This document shows, one piece after another, positions 23,940 to 36,246 of a stretch of 64,000 bases of DNA. The stretch is from Piper betle (lineage: Eukaryota; Streptophyta; Magnoliopsida; Piperales; Piperaceae), in the NCBI GenBank assembly GCA_033002965.1, contig JAURVB010013289.1, positions 62,001 to 126,000 of the forward strand. Direction: 5' to 3'. A program made the position numbers and the translations under genes. Each line of letters starts with the position of its first letter. The stretch's first letter is position 1. The notes beneath the pieces were generated by a model. That model worked only from the letters and a program-made list of their open reading frames with translations, was not told the origin of the DNA and ran no database searches.

Positions 23940-24505
23940 TGTAACACCCCGTTTCGGCTCACCCGTGCACCGACCCGGAAATGTCACCGGTAACTGAACC
24001 GTTCACTAATATAGTGGTTCGGTTAAGCCGACCTGGATCTGCCCTCGACGTCTTAAGATGAGGATGTAACCATGAGATGCATGAATAAGAATATTTGGGT
24101 TCTAATGGAGTCCTACATGCATGTGATGATATGCAAGCAAAACAAAACCATTCAACAAGCAAGAAATTTAAATAAAAATTCATTAATATTTACGAAAAAA
24201 CGGACAAAATCTCCCCTAAAAGTGCAATAGGGGCCAACCTGTCCACAACAAGGGTATATAAATATTTTATCAAAATATGATAAAACATAATAATCTACTA
24301 TGGCATTCAGTCATTATCTCTTTCGTTTCATCTGAGCCGAGTCTGAACTTCAAGGCTCCCTACTCATTCATAATTATATGCTCGTCTCATAAGAAGCAAT
24401 TTATCGAGACAAAAACATTCTAATTATCATTCACACAGTATTAACACACTATCATTATACATTACACGCGGTAGGTACATGTGTGTGTGGTTCCGTGTGA
24501 GATTA
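23940..24505. mobile_element. LTR family 1, copy E (5' 566 bp only)
   Basis: Starts TGTAACACCCCGTTTCGGC and follows copy C (36247) closely through GGCTCACCCGTG.ACCGACCCG, GTTCTAA.GGAGTCCTACATG and the CATGTGTGTG.GGTTCCGTG block. At about 24505 the match stops and the Copia-like LTR fragment (copy 2) begins, so the element was interrupted or truncated there. Confidence 0.75.
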
Positions 24506-24790
24506 CAAGATTTTCTCTCTCAATACTCCATATAAATTAAACTCATATATAATATTTTTCCCTCTTTCTATCTCTGCGCTCCTTTTCTTTTTCTCTCACA
24601 TATTGTCTTGGCCTATTTTAGAATGAAAAAAATGAGGTCCATATTTATAGAGATAATTTGCGGCCCTTCATTTTCTATAAAACAACAAACATTCACTACT
24701 CTTTGTATTCTGAGATTCTTTTAATATTTCGAGTATGACAATGAGTTACAGATCATTAATATTTATAATAACAAATAATAACAAATTTTA
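24506..24790 (-). mobile_element. Copia-like LTR fragment, copy 2
   Basis: Direct repeat of 21305-21600: GAGATTA.AA.ATTT.CTCTCTCAATACTCC at the left, TATTTATAG.GATA in the middle, CATTAATATT.ATAATAACAAAT at the right. The minus strand carries the TATA-like word CTCTATAAATATGG. Identity looks roughly 75-80 percent by eye, so the two copies are old. Confidence 0.6.
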
Positions 24791-25907
24791 TGTTTGAGTC
24801 ACATTTTTTGGATGGTAGCGAATCAATTTGGATTTTAAACGGAGCACACGGGTTTTGAGAGTAGAGTTTGGAAACTCCGACCTAATGAAATTGGTGTTCT
24901 TGAGAAATTTAAATTTTATCCAGTGATTGATTTTATTCACAAGCTATGCTTCGTCTAAGTTCTGTGTAGTCAACCTTGAATCTGGACAGGAAGTATTTTT
25001 CAAGTTGGGTAACGCTCATAATTTCTTTGAGTTTGGACCTTCGTGTTGTATTCAGTGTTTACCGAGGAGAAACCACAAGTTCCGAAAATTGGGCAGGTAT
25101 CAGTGAGGTTCGTAGATGTCAGCGAAAATTGGGAATAAGGGCAATTTTAGCAAATAAACTGTGACGCTCCTAGCTGAAAAACTATTACAAATTCTATATG
25201 TAAACAACTGTTTCAAATATAATTTATAATTTATTTATGTATATATACACACACAGAGTATAGAGAGAAACTTTATGTGAGAAATTTTGCAAAACTTGTT
25301 AAATATCGTAAGATTTAATTGGATGGCAAAGAGTAAGATTGAATTAGTTACATTAACTAACTCTATGTTCTAATCTTATGCATTCGTCCCATGGTTCTTA
25401 TCAAATTTATCAAAATTTCTCGAATTTAAAAGTTTCTCTTCTATCATGACCCTGTCTCTCTCTATATATATAAATCAGTCAACTGAGAACTTGTCCTGTT
25501 TTCAATTGACTCTGTACTCCAAATTACCAAAGTATGTATTCGTTGGATGCTTTTCCATTCCCTCCTTGAAATACCTTTACTGGGGTGGTGGTTTTGGCAT
25601 TCAAATTCCAATTAGCATTTGATTATCAGGTATAAGGAAGTATTTAATACAGAGAGAGAAGATGGAATACACAAGGATGGCTACCCATCAGAAAATCATC
25701 CTCCTTGAGTCAATGTTTTTGTGTCAGATTTGATAATTACAGGAGAAGTCTACTGAATAACTACAGTCCTATCAACAGTCGGTTCGGTGAATAATAGATG
25801 ATACATTCTACATACTGAAAATGAAACAAAAATGAAAAAGACTACGGGAAATACATCAGCCATGTTTCTTTTCAATGGGTTATGTAAATTCTCTCAACTT
25901 GCTAACT
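24791..25907. other. non-coding spacer, 3' of Ycf20-like gene
   Basis: No gene recognised. The frame at 24976-25164 has no domain. The last ~150 bases are likely the 3' UTR of the minus-strand Ycf20-like gene. Confidence 0.4.
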
Positions 25908-26372
25908 TTAACTCGCAAGTTTGAAAGCATCAATGAAAAGGCCGTACGTAAAACCCATCTTGATGTTGTTCAGAAGAGCCAATGGGAAGGTTATCTTTGG
26001 CCTGGTGTAGTAGAATCTGGTCACATATTCAGCAAGTAACACACAGACAACAGCAGCAATAACATCATTCACTCCTAAGGCTCCAAATGATAGAGAAATA
26101 GTCTGCGCAACATAAAATCCAGAAAGCAGAGATATCCCACCAAACAGTGCCCTCCGAGAAGGACTTTTGAAGTAATTCCTCGAGAGTTCCGGAATAGTGC
26201 CAATGATGTCGACTAACCTACGAGGGCCATTATCTTGAACTGCCCGCACCCTAAAATTGCCATATACAGAGTTTCTCTTTACATTTCTGTGTCTTTGAGC
26301 TAGTATCTTCTTAGAGTTGCCCGATGATTTGGCGCCTAGGGATGGAGCTATCGAGCTCAATAAGTTAGCCAT
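25908..26372 (-). CDS. Ycf20-like chloroplast membrane protein
   Basis: One coding exon, 154 residues. The N-terminus is Ser/Lys/Arg-rich (MANLLSSIAPSLGAKSSGNS, then KKILAQRHRNVKR) and fits a plastid transit peptide. The mature part has the Ycf20 pattern: RRALFGGISLLSGFYVAQTI, a second hydrophobic stretch GVNDVIAAVVCVLLAEYVTR, then FYYTRP and LALLNNIKMGFTYGLFIDAF at the C-terminus. Nuclear Ycf20-like proteins of plants include NPQ7 of Arabidopsis, which affects non-photochemical quenching; which paralogue this is cannot be told. A 5' UTR intron is plausible (donor CCCAG|GTATCG at 27233, acceptor TTTTACAG at 26457), with a five-codon uORF at 26456-26439. It is transcribed divergently from VPS60. 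Confidence 0.9.
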   Translation of the reverse strand: MANLLSSIAPSLGAKSSGNSKKILAQRHRNVKRNSVYGNFRVRAVQDNGPRRLVDIIGTIPELSRNYFKSPSRRALFGGISLLSGFYVAQTISLSFGALGVNDVIAAVVCVLLAEYVTRFYYTRPKITFPLALLNNIKMGFTYGLFIDAFKLAS

Positions 26373-27815
26373 AAATCTTCTGACGTGTAAGTTAGCTACA
26401 CTGAGATATAGACAACCATTTGCTCACAACAACTCATATCATTTGAAAGATAGCATCTGTAAAATACAAATACAATCCCAGAAGTAAGATCACAGGAGAA
26501 GAATATGCCGAGAAAACATACAATACTGGAGTACATTAACAGCATGTTCCGTCTTTATTATTGAGAGGTTGAAAATGCATCTGAAAATAACAACCAGGAA
26601 TGGCCACAGCTGAATTGTATTTGCAATGCTATTGAATTATGAAAATTTAGCAAGGGAAAAAAATATGAAATTTTAGAGTCAGCTATCAAACATTTCGAAA
26701 TTGAATGAGCAGGCACAGACAAAACTAACATTACGAGTCATAGTCCCAACTCAGGATATAAACTACCAAAACCTCATCTCGGAATCCAAATTCCTTTGTG
26801 AACTTACAAAAGCAAACGACTCCACTTGGCTCTTAACCAACACAGCACATAGGAGCCCTCCCTGCTACATTTTCTCAACCCACACTCGTTGTACCATCCA
26901 GAGACTATCCCCCAATGCAGTTACAAAACATGATCATATACCAATTTCCCGGAACAGCTATCAATTTTTTTACCCACAAGGTAAAACAACCTATCAGTTA
27001 ACATAAATTACAAAAGCGCCATTTTCACTCGCTAGTAGTGGAACACCAAATCCTTTCAGGGTCAATTTAGCAAACAGTGGATGTCCCAGCTAAATAGATG
27101 ATGATTTGTATAGCAAACAGTGGATATCCCAGCTAATTTGATAATGATTTGTACAATTGGCACGCATATGAATGAACGAACATGCAGAAGACGGAAGAAA
27201 CAGGAAGAGAAGATGAAGAGGAGAAGGCGATACCTGGGAACAGAGAGCTGTCAGAGAAGGCAGTAATATTGTAAGGTTAATGCCTTAATGGTATGGAAGC
27301 GTTATTATGGGGTAAGCTTCCTGACCTTGACCTCGTCTCTAATCACATTCACATACGAGATAATAAATAAATAAATAAATTATTATTATTATTACGATAT
27401 TGGAGATAAGTCTCGACTATTATCGGGTCGGGTCGGATGTATAATCGGGCGACCAAGTTGAAGTAGTCCACAAATGGCACAATCGCAAATTGGTCGCTGA
27501 CGCTTCCAAGTTTTAACGCGGAGAAGTAAAGGTCAATGCATAATCCCAACCGTCGATTTGAGTGAATGGAGGATAAATGAACGGATGAAAAAATCCAAGG
27601 ATATTGCTGTGTCGACTCCTTGTAAATTCCTTGCTCTTCCCGTCGTCGCCAAATAATTAATTTAAGTTAAAAGTAATCTTCGCTAGAAAAAGAGATTTGG
27701 ATCCTTCTTTTCTCGGGCTGTTCTTCGCATCCAGATATATCATTTGTTTGATTGGAGTGGGATTGGATTGGATTGGATTGGTACAAGGCTTTCGAAGAAG
27801 AAGAAGAAGAAGGAG
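26373..27815. promoter_or_regulatory. shared 5' region of Ycf20-like and VPS60 genes
   Basis: The two genes point away from each other. If the proposed Ycf20 5' UTR intron is right, its first exon ends at 27234 and the gap between the two transcription starts is only about 450-500 bases (roughly 27250-27700). It contains (AAAT)n at 27360-27380 and a GGATT repeat at 27757-27780. No clear TATA box was found for either gene. The open frame at 26701-27006 lies in the intron and is not a gene candidate. Confidence 0.4.
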
Positions 27816-30289
27816 ATGAGGAGGGTGTTTGGGGTGAAGAAAGACAAGGAGCCGCCACCGTCCATCCAAGACGCCTCTGACCGGGTAGCTTTCTTGGATT
27901 GTTCGATTGGTTTTTTTACGAAAATTTGGTTTGCCGGTTTTTAATGGAATTGCATCTTTAGGCATACATAATTGGTGATGAACTGTAATGTATGTGTGGG
28001 TTTTCATTTTGTATGAGTAAAAATGTTTGAGTTTTATTGTGTGAGAGACTTGGATGGTGGTTGGGAGATTTGATTTTTTTATTTATATTCATGGGAGGGA
28101 GTTGTTGATGTCTTCCTTTGGTACTTTGGTGATTTTATTATTGAGCAGGTTTTCCTTCCTTCGGGAATTTGAAAGAATATTTGAACCCCTGAGAATTTGT
28201 CTGGTGGTCCGTTGCCTGGATATTGGCAATTGGCCGTTTCTTAATCTAGGAGGGGTATGATGTCTAGGTGTTGTTTGGTTTTATTGGCTTAGCTGAAATG
28301 AATGTTGTATTAAAGCGCTTAATATTCTAACCATCCATTGTTGCTGAAGATCTCATTTATACTTGCTGGGATGCATACTTGAACCAAAATTGCAAGGAAT
28401 GTGAACAAATTTGTGGAAGCATCTGCACAATCATTTGAAATAATCAATCATAAATATGTTTATCAATTAACCATCGGCACGCTGCCTTTGTTGTCAATAG
28501 TTAACATATACAGCACAACAGTGACTTGGTTTAGTCAAAGATGAAAAAAGGGGAAGCATTGGATGCACTGGACTATTAGTCTTGTTCGAAGTCGCAAGAA
28601 AATTTTGCAACTCTTGTCTGTTTTCATTAATTTACTGTTACTGCCTAGAATTTTAGGTTATCTCATCTTGAGGATGAATTGTTAGATTGCCGAGCCTTCA
28701 TGTATATCATTAAAGAAAGATCCTCTGAAGCCCCCGTGATTATGTTTTTGGAATGAAGCACGAATTCTATTTTTAAAACTATTAAAGTGCAATAAGCCTG
28801 ACACTCATAAGTTTAGCATTTTGATGTAGCAAAATATTTAATCTATGTTTGCATTTTTTAGCTTATATGATGGTTTTTTATCTTTATATTTAATTTCTGT
28901 TTCACTTTGTTGACAGGTTAATAAAAGAGGGGAAAATGTGGATGAAAAAATCAAAAAGCTGGATGCTGAACTTAGTAAGTACAGAGAGCAGATCAAGAAA
29001 ACGCGACCCGGCCCTGCTCAAGAAGCTGTCAAAGCTCGAGCGATGAGAGTTCTTAAACAGAAAAGGATGTGAGTTGCTTTATTTTATAATAGCTGAAATC
29101 ATTACTTTAGTTTGTAATTTGGTATTGCAGTTGCATCCTAAATGGTAGCGTTTGTGTATCATTTTATATTGATCATCATTGGCATTGTGGATTTGATTGC
29201 ATGCAAATTATTTTCACGTTGAAACATGCAGGTTTCCACCTCTTGCTGTTATTTTACTTTTTTGCCTCTGGGAACTGAGCTGATCTTTTGATTTATTTTC
29301 TTGCCAGGTATGAAGGGCAGCGTGACATGCTTTACAACCAGACATTTAACCTAGATCAAGTCTCATTTGCAGCCGAGGGAATTAAGGATGCCCAGCAAAC
29401 GGTATGATTAAAAGTGTTATCCTGCTTTTCATATTTATTTGGTGGTCTTTGTGCTGCACTGATGAAGACATACTGTCTCAGATGTCTGCCTTGAAGTCCG
29501 CAAATAAGGAATTGAAAGGAATGATGAAGACCGTCAAGATTCAAGATATAGATGTGGGTACCCCGCAGCTCGTTCTGATATTGATGATTTCTTACATTCC
29601 TTGTTACTTATTCCAACTTTTGATTTGTGCTGATGTGTAAATGCATGCTTGCAGAATTTGCAAGATGAGATGATGGATCTTATGGACATAAGCAATGAAA
29701 TTCAGGAAACGCTTGGTAGAAGCTACAATGTACCTGATGACATTGATGAGGATGAGCTTATGGGAGGTAAGGTTTGCAGTATAAATATCGAAATATTTCT
29801 TATAACTCGAGTCTCAACCACTGAGGTGAGAAAGTGAATGTGTGAACTTGATTGCTATTCTTTGCTATCCATTGCAAAAAGCTTGAATTGAGTTCGTATA
29901 TTTCCTAGTGATAACTAAGTCTTTGTTGTGGAAATGACTGTTCTGTTGGTGATGTAAAATCTAATGTCTGCCATATTTATTCCAATCTCTTTCACAGAGT
30001 TGGATGCTTTGGAGTTGGAAATGGACACAGAAACGGAGTCTGTACCATCTTATCTTCAGCCTGATAAAGAACCAGATTTAGACTCCGAACTCAGTTTTCC
30101 TTCTGCACCCACAGGACAAGCTGTTCCACCTGGTAGACACAGCGCCCAGGTAAATATCAGAACTTCAACCTTTTGCTTAGTGTTTGTCAAGTCCAAATTG
30201 TAAACGTTGGATTACCTTTCATTTTGGGTTTTCAGGCTGAAGATGAGTTGGGATTGCCCGCCGTCCCTCAAGCATCTATTCGTGGTTAA
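27816..30289 (+). CDS. VPS60: VPS60 / CHMP5 homologue, ESCRT-III related
   Basis: Seven coding exons with GT-AG borders: 27816-27884, 28917-29068, 29308-29401, 29482-29553, 29655-29766, 29998-30149 and 30236-30289. They join to 705 nt, 234 residues, the normal plant length. The protein has the Snf7-fold layout: basic N-terminus [20 protein letters not shown], long charged helices ([40 protein letters not shown]), the hairpin region [20 protein letters not shown], and an acidic C-terminus ([20 protein letters not shown], ending [11 protein letters not shown]). VPS60/CHMP5 works with LIP5 and the VPS4/SKD1 ATPase in multivesicular body formation at endosomes. No lesions seen. Exon 2 contains an internal AGTAAGT that is not used as a donor in this model because the downstream codons are conserved. 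Confidence 0.95.
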
Positions 30290-30904
30290 TGCGATTGTTA
30301 ATTTTTGTAAATGCATTTGTTCTGTGTTGGAGAAGCTTGTTTAATAATACCTTATGTAAGTGACTATTCTGTTAACAGTCGATCGTTGGCCAATTTCTGG
30401 TAGCATGTCTACTCCCGACGGATACGAACATGGATTACGTTGTCTGCCGAAAATAGAAATGGGAAGACACCTTATTGTACGGAATTGATGAAATTCATAC
30501 ATGACTTCTAGTTTACTGACATGTCACGATGCCAGAAATTTAGTAGAATGCCAATTAGCTCATGTTAAGAAACCTAAAATAATTACAGAATGGGGAATTG
30601 AAACGACGGCCTGCCTAAGGATACGGTGATATGTTGGAATGACATTTCATTATTGAAGACATCTATAACTTGAAGATGGATAATTGGATATGTGCTGGTT
30701 AAGAGAAGCAGCAGAATGAGGATGTGTTTTTAGAGAAATGAGACAGTAATGATTTGTGCGATCGAGCTTAAGTATAAGATGCGATATTAGGTGATACGAT
30801 AATTGGTATGTATTGATTATTGAACAAGAGCCGGAGATTTTATAGAGGGATTGATCATTCGCAAACAGTTCCCAGAGGTCCTAGACTCTGCAAGAATTAC
30901 AACA
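30290..30904. other. VPS60 3' flank
   Basis: About 600 bases between VPS60 and the small secreted-protein gene, which converge. Presumed 3' UTRs; nothing else recognised. Confidence 0.4.
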
Positions 30905-31237
30905 TCAGGGATTAACACCAGGAATCACTGGGAATGGTGGGAAGGGCCTCACCCTTCCCCTGCTCAACAAAGAAGTTGGTGGTGGTGGCGGGGCCTGGAA
31001 AGGTTGCTCTTCGGGCGGATCTCCTATCCTTCCACGGGGATTATTATTCGGCTTTGGTGCTGGCGGAGCCCTCCTGAAGAACTGCCTCTTGCTTTCACTA
31101 ATGCTTCCTTTCGGCAACTCCCCTGATCCAAATGGTCTTTCTATATCAACGGCACACCGAGCAGAGGAAATAAGGCAGACAAGCAAGAACAGTTTCACGA
31201 ATTGGTAGTAGAACAGGTGCTCTAAAGTGGAAGCCAT
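30905..31237 (-). CDS. small secreted proline-rich protein, unrecognised
   Basis: A single open frame of 110 residues. The N-terminus MASTLEHLFYYQFVKLFLLV then CLISSARC reads as a signal peptide with likely cleavage after about residue 27. The rest is basic and proline-rich: RPFGSGELPKGSISESKRQF, FRRAPPAPKPNNNPRG, and a C-terminal tail RGRVRPFPPFPVIPGVNP. There are only one or two cysteines, so it is not a defensin-like protein. A TATA box (ATATAAAG on the minus strand) lies about 40 bases before the ATG. The layout resembles a prepropeptide with a possibly processed C-terminal peptide, but I do not recognise the family, and a chance frame in GC-richer sequence cannot be excluded. Confidence 0.5.
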   Translation of the reverse strand: MASTLEHLFYYQFVKLFLLVCLISSARCAVDIERPFGSGELPKGSISESKRQFFRRAPPAPKPNNNPRGRIGDPPEEQPFQAPPPPPTSLLSRGRVRPFPPFPVIPGVNP

Positions 31238-31273
31238 TGGTGGGTATCACTAAGCTCGATCTGCCTTGCATTC

Positions 31274-31283
31274 ACTTTATATT
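31274..31283 (-). promoter_or_regulatory. TATA box of the small secreted-protein gene
   Basis: The minus strand reads CAATATAAAG about 37-46 bases upstream of the ATG at 31237, a normal plant TATA context that would give a very short 5' UTR. Confidence 0.45.
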
Positions 31284-34200
31284 GTTGTAAACACGTATGG
31301 GTAGTGTGATTAGAAAGAAAGTTTGGTCGGATATAATTAAGGATTTAATAGAAGACCCCTCGGATTTATAACGTCAAATCCGTGTTGAATTCAATGGCAG
31401 AAGTCATGTTCTGGGCCGTAGCAATTGCTGCCATTCTCCTTAGTTACTTCTGTTCTTAATTATTCGAACAAAACAATCTGGCTTCTTCAACTTGTATTTT
31501 TAATATCTATTTTTATCACAAAGTATCAAGTCACAAGTCTGACTATGGAGGCAACAGTACAAAGCATACCAACCTTCGCCCTTTCCAGTCAGAAAAAGAA
31601 TGCGCGCATTGGGTACCTAACACGGCACGCTTTCCCATTGTCATCCACACCGAGAAGATGACGTCCAGCTAACCCAGTCGTAAGAGCTAGTCATTTCAAT
31701 GCTCGAAGTCTTGGTCAATTATAAGTAATTTGTTCGTCAAGTGTAATTTTGGGGGCTGTAAAATTATGAAATTAATTTAAATTATTAAAGAAGATTTAAA
31801 ATATGAATAATATTTTAGTATAAATTTATGATAAATACAATTATACTTGTTAATGACTTTAATATATAAATCCTTTTTTTACGTTTATAAACTGGTGATT
31901 AAATTTATATCGGTAAGAAGTATGTAATCTAATAAATAAGCTTGCATTATTTTTTTATATTATATTATGAATTATATAAAAATTGTATAAATACGATTTA
32001 TATTTAAAACTAAAGTTACTGATCTGTTACTGTAAATTTACAACTTAGATTCAAATGAGATTGCAAGTGCCACAAAGTCCGAGCATATTATCCTTCTGGA
32101 GAGTTAAGTTCGTCGAAGTGTAAAATTCGAATTTCATCCTTTTCCAAGCCAATTCGGATAGAAAATATTTATAGGCTTGAGAAGCTACACGACATGCCGC
32201 CATTGTACATGTCCGTTAAAAGTAACGTACACGCATAAAAAATATAAGCTCAAGAGGAATTTACGATGAAATGTTAACAAGTCAGGATATGCACGATTCA
32301 ATGGTAGATTTTTTATTATTCACGGTTTGGGTAGAGAATTCCTATAAAAGAAACTTTGGTTATATTTTTCCTTCGATCCCAGTCCCAGCAACACCTATTT
32401 TTTAAATTTCTCCCGCCCGCTGTCGATTGACTTGGATCCCATACGACCTTTTCACCCATTCGACCTCCATCCGCATCTTCCTTCATCACCAGATCCTTCG
32501 TTGGCTTCTCGAATAGCTCGTTTGGATGACTTTCATCCTTAGCCATCCAAATTGGTACTTCTGTCGTGTTTTGCCTCAAAGTTTTTATTCTATTGATTTG
32601 GTGTTCAGATTCAATCAATCTCAATCTTGATAATTGGAAGCATGTAATTGGACATGCAGATGAAACTTTAGTGAGTGCTCCGTCATTTTTCGGAAGGAAA
32701 AAAATGATTTTTTTATTTTGGGCTATTATGTTAATCGGATACGAGTTGAAGAGTTAGTTTCTTACATGAATGAAATTGTTGGCAGGCTAGGAGCTTAGGA
32801 ACTGGCTAGTTACTCTTAATATGTTTCCTGCATATAACTAGGTTTAATCCACCATTTACTTTGGCACTATTTCTTTTTCGGCTGCTGTGGACACTTTGTT
32901 ACTTAGTTCTCTTATTTAATTTAATCTTGCAACTTTATGGTTTAGTGTTTCGTGGGGTGATCTATCACCAAGAGACGGTAGAAAATCTAAAGATAGCGAA
33001 TAAGAGCAGTAAGAAGTTATATGCTACGAATTTACATGCTGGATGTAATTTTGTTTCAATAATTTTAAACTTCTTCCAATGCAATATTTTTATGTCTTTC
33101 CATCGCATTAGATTATAATTTCACTCTTTGGCCTTTTTTTTTGTTTAAATGAATATTTTTTGCATTTTATTTTTTGCGTAGCACTTTTTTTATCGTAAAA
33201 ACGTTTTTGAGACCTTTATCTACAGCCATTATAAGTATAGGAGTTGTTTGACACAACTGGTCTGAAGGTGAGGATTCTATTTGGAATCATGGCCACGGGA
33301 AGTAGAAGGCCCAGACACAATCAATTTTTACTTACCTTGTATAAAGATAAATTGATTTACGTTTCGGTTGTTTATGTAATAATCGCCCTTAATAAATGTT
33401 GTATCATATTAGAAGCATCTAGTATGTTACATCTTCCACTTTATGTAGTATTTCATATGTTAATTATAAAAATTCTATTTATTTGTAATATTTTTTTTAC
33501 AAGTCAATAACATATATGCACTACATTGACTCACCAGATACATTTGCAGTGAAACATGAGAGCTAGCTGGGATTTGTGGTTCCATGCCTTGTAGATTCGG
33601 GCTCACCAGATACATTTGCAGTGAAACATTTTTTTTATCGTTATTTGTTTTATCTCTAAAGCTTAACCAATGTATATGTAATTTTCTCACAAGTCTATAT
33701 ACGCATCAATTTATATGTAGGGTGCTTATTAATACATTGATTTTTATGAGCTGTGAATGCACAAACTTTTAAATAAAAAAAATCTATATATGTCTATATC
33801 AATTTTTAGTAGATGTCTTTTTTTCAAGCAACGTCCTTAGATGCTACTGTCAAAAAAGAAACTATCATCAATAAACAGAAATTATCCTTGCGACAAAGCA
33901 ATGCATGAAACCATTATTCTTCATAAAAGCAAAAATCTAATACCAAACTTAGAAAAAATGGAAAATAAAACCCCCGTTTTTTCTTAAAAAAAATACAAAA
34001 CTTCAATTCTCTAGTAAACGTTCAATCTATTGGAGATCATCATTGAATAGAGAAAAAGAACATGCTGTATTTGGAACCTATGCTTGCTTCCGCTGCCCGA
34101 ATCAACATGAAGTACCTTCCCCCACGGCAAGAAGCTCCTGGGGACCCTCAAGATACGACTTACGTATCCCAGTCATGCAGTTTGTCACTCCTTACCAATG

Positions 34201-34766
34201 GCGGATGAGGATTGGCAAAAAGGGAATGAAAGGTAATGAAAGAGAAGGTGATGAAATGGGGAGGAGTTTGGAAGAGCAGGCGGGCAGGACGGGAGGGCCG
34301 GGCGACAACCTGGGCCAGGAATGGTGTAAAGATAAAAATATAAATTAGACCAAACCAAACCAAACCAAAATCGTTTTATAAAAATTTTCTACCGAAACCA
34401 GTTTACTGGGGCATTCTTGACTATATGATTAAGAATACCATTAAATGGCAAATAGTAAACAATCTACTGTTAAATCGTGAATACCCCAACAGTCTACTAT
34501 TTAATCGTGAATTCCTCAAATCAACGGCTACATTTTGAATCATTAGAATTTGGATTAAACTCCGTAAGTCACAATATTTCTCCGTAAAAAGCTTAAAAGA
34601 TCTTTATTTTTTGGTGATGGGATTATCATGGGCTAATGGCTAACAACGGTGCAAGATCCAATAAAATAATGATGGCAACTACGCATTTATTCAAGATAGT
34701 CTTCACCAAATCACAACCGCTGCTACCTGGGTAAAGCAAATGATTTCGACGGTCAAAAGGACATTT
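31284..34766. other. long AT-rich spacer, no gene seen
   Basis: No domain, splice pattern or RNA gene could be supported over 3.4 kb. Frames at 32316-32624 (-), 32861-33118 (+) and 34043-34348 (+) lack recognisable motifs. A 28-bp direct repeat lies at 33530-33629 and an AAACC repeat at about 34352-34370. Confidence 0.45.
33530..33629. repeat. 28-bp direct repeat, 72 bp apart
   Basis: CTCACCAGATACATTTGCAG followed by TGAAACAT occurs at 33530-33557 and again at 33602-33629, apparently identical, with 44 bases between. No known element boundary coincides with it. Confidence 0.8.
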
Positions 34767-36246
34767 TGTAACACCCAGGTTTTAGTTTACCTAAGAATCG
34801 AACTAAAATTAGTACGAGCGAGTCAAGTTATGTCTAAATTAATTAATCTTTATGACTCGAATAATAATTAGATCGAAACAACTTTCATGTCGTCTCGAGA
34901 ATAGAAAATATTACTAAATACATAAAAATACATCAAACATATTTAAAAACATTAAAAAAATAATGGCACGCTAAGCACATGTGAATATAGTATTTATTTG
35001 TCCTTCCATTAAAACCTACTTAACACAAGAACACAAGACCTATATATATAATAAGGAAAATGTTAGCAATAAATATCATTGGTCCGAAAAATAATAAATA
35101 CAAATTGACAATTAGAATCTAATATTCCATGAGGAAAAAAACCATATATAATCTTCATGTGAACACGTAGGCATCTACTCAGGAGTCATCAAGCTGCAAG
35201 CTGGATAGCGTCCTGAACTAAATTGGTATTGTCCCACTCTCGACAATAACTAGCCCCATTTTTAGGAAAAAACACATATCCTAAGCCTTCTTTAAACCTC
35301 CATATAACTTTTGGCTAAGTGAACAATAGCCGAGTACTATTAAATAGTCGTCTTTAATACGATACCACAAGTCTACACATGCATTGTATACAACAATACT
35401 CGTATATTCCACGTCTCTTCGAGTGTGAAGAAATTCAAGACGTAAAGAAGTCAAGATCCCCTGGAAATAGAACAACCCTCTCACTAATCTAGAGCCCATT
35501 GCGGCTTACGTATACTCCCGCTCACGGTATACGTCAGGTTAAATTCACCAACTCTTGGTTCACTTAAAGCTTAATAAAAACTATATATAGAGCTAAGAAG
35601 AAAATCATATAAGTAGGCTCAAAGGCAATATGAGGTGGATCTAAGTTCAAAAACAACACGAAGGATTTCATTCTTGAGGGTTAATAATCACATAAATAAA
35701 AATACATTTAGATGGTTTGTATTAAGTGGGGCCCGATAAAACAGTTTAACACGTCATACGATCTGGAAATTAAATCCGCAATAGAATAAAGTGATAAATC
35801 TAAGAAGAGTTCTATTGTAACACAGTAAATCCACTTCACTCTCAAAAAGAATTGGAATTATTACAGTAGACTGAATCATCTTTTCTTTTGATTAAGTCGG
35901 TTGACCTACCCAAATTTAAGTAAAAAGGACCTTGACCCTCTCAGCTTTTCAAGATAGAAAAATGTAACTACAATGTATAACCAATGCATGCATGAGATGC
36001 ACATTACAACAGGATGTTACATGAATGTTATGATAAATAATCTTATTTAAAATTCAGTTAAATTATGATAAAATTATAATAAATTTAAAATAAAACATAC
36101 AAAGTTTTTCCTAAAAGTATAATAAAGGGCTAACCTATCAAACAATATACATATATAACCCATGACTGGAGTTATAGTTTTACATTAATGAACTAATTGA
36201 TTCAACTGTCAATTCGAGTTGAGTCAGTTTCATAAACTGTGTGTTG
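34767..36246. mobile_element. LTR family 1, copy B (diverged, rearranged)
   Basis: Begins TGTAACACCCAGG. Follows the family order in a strongly drifted form: GGTCCGAAAAATAA near 35080, GTGAACACGTAGGCATCTACTC near 35160, TCACTAATCTAGAGCCC near 35480, ATTAAGTGG.GCCCGATAAAAC near 35720. From about 35880 a second 5'-type segment appears (GTCGGTTGACC, CCTAAAAGTATAATAAAGGGC), so two partial copies may be joined. It abuts copy C directly. Confidence 0.5.

Noticed and set aside
28917..29068. Internal AGTAAGT in VPS60 exon 2 as a possible donor
   Set aside because: Downstream codons ([12 protein letters not shown]) are conserved in the family and the reading frame continues to a better donor at 29069.
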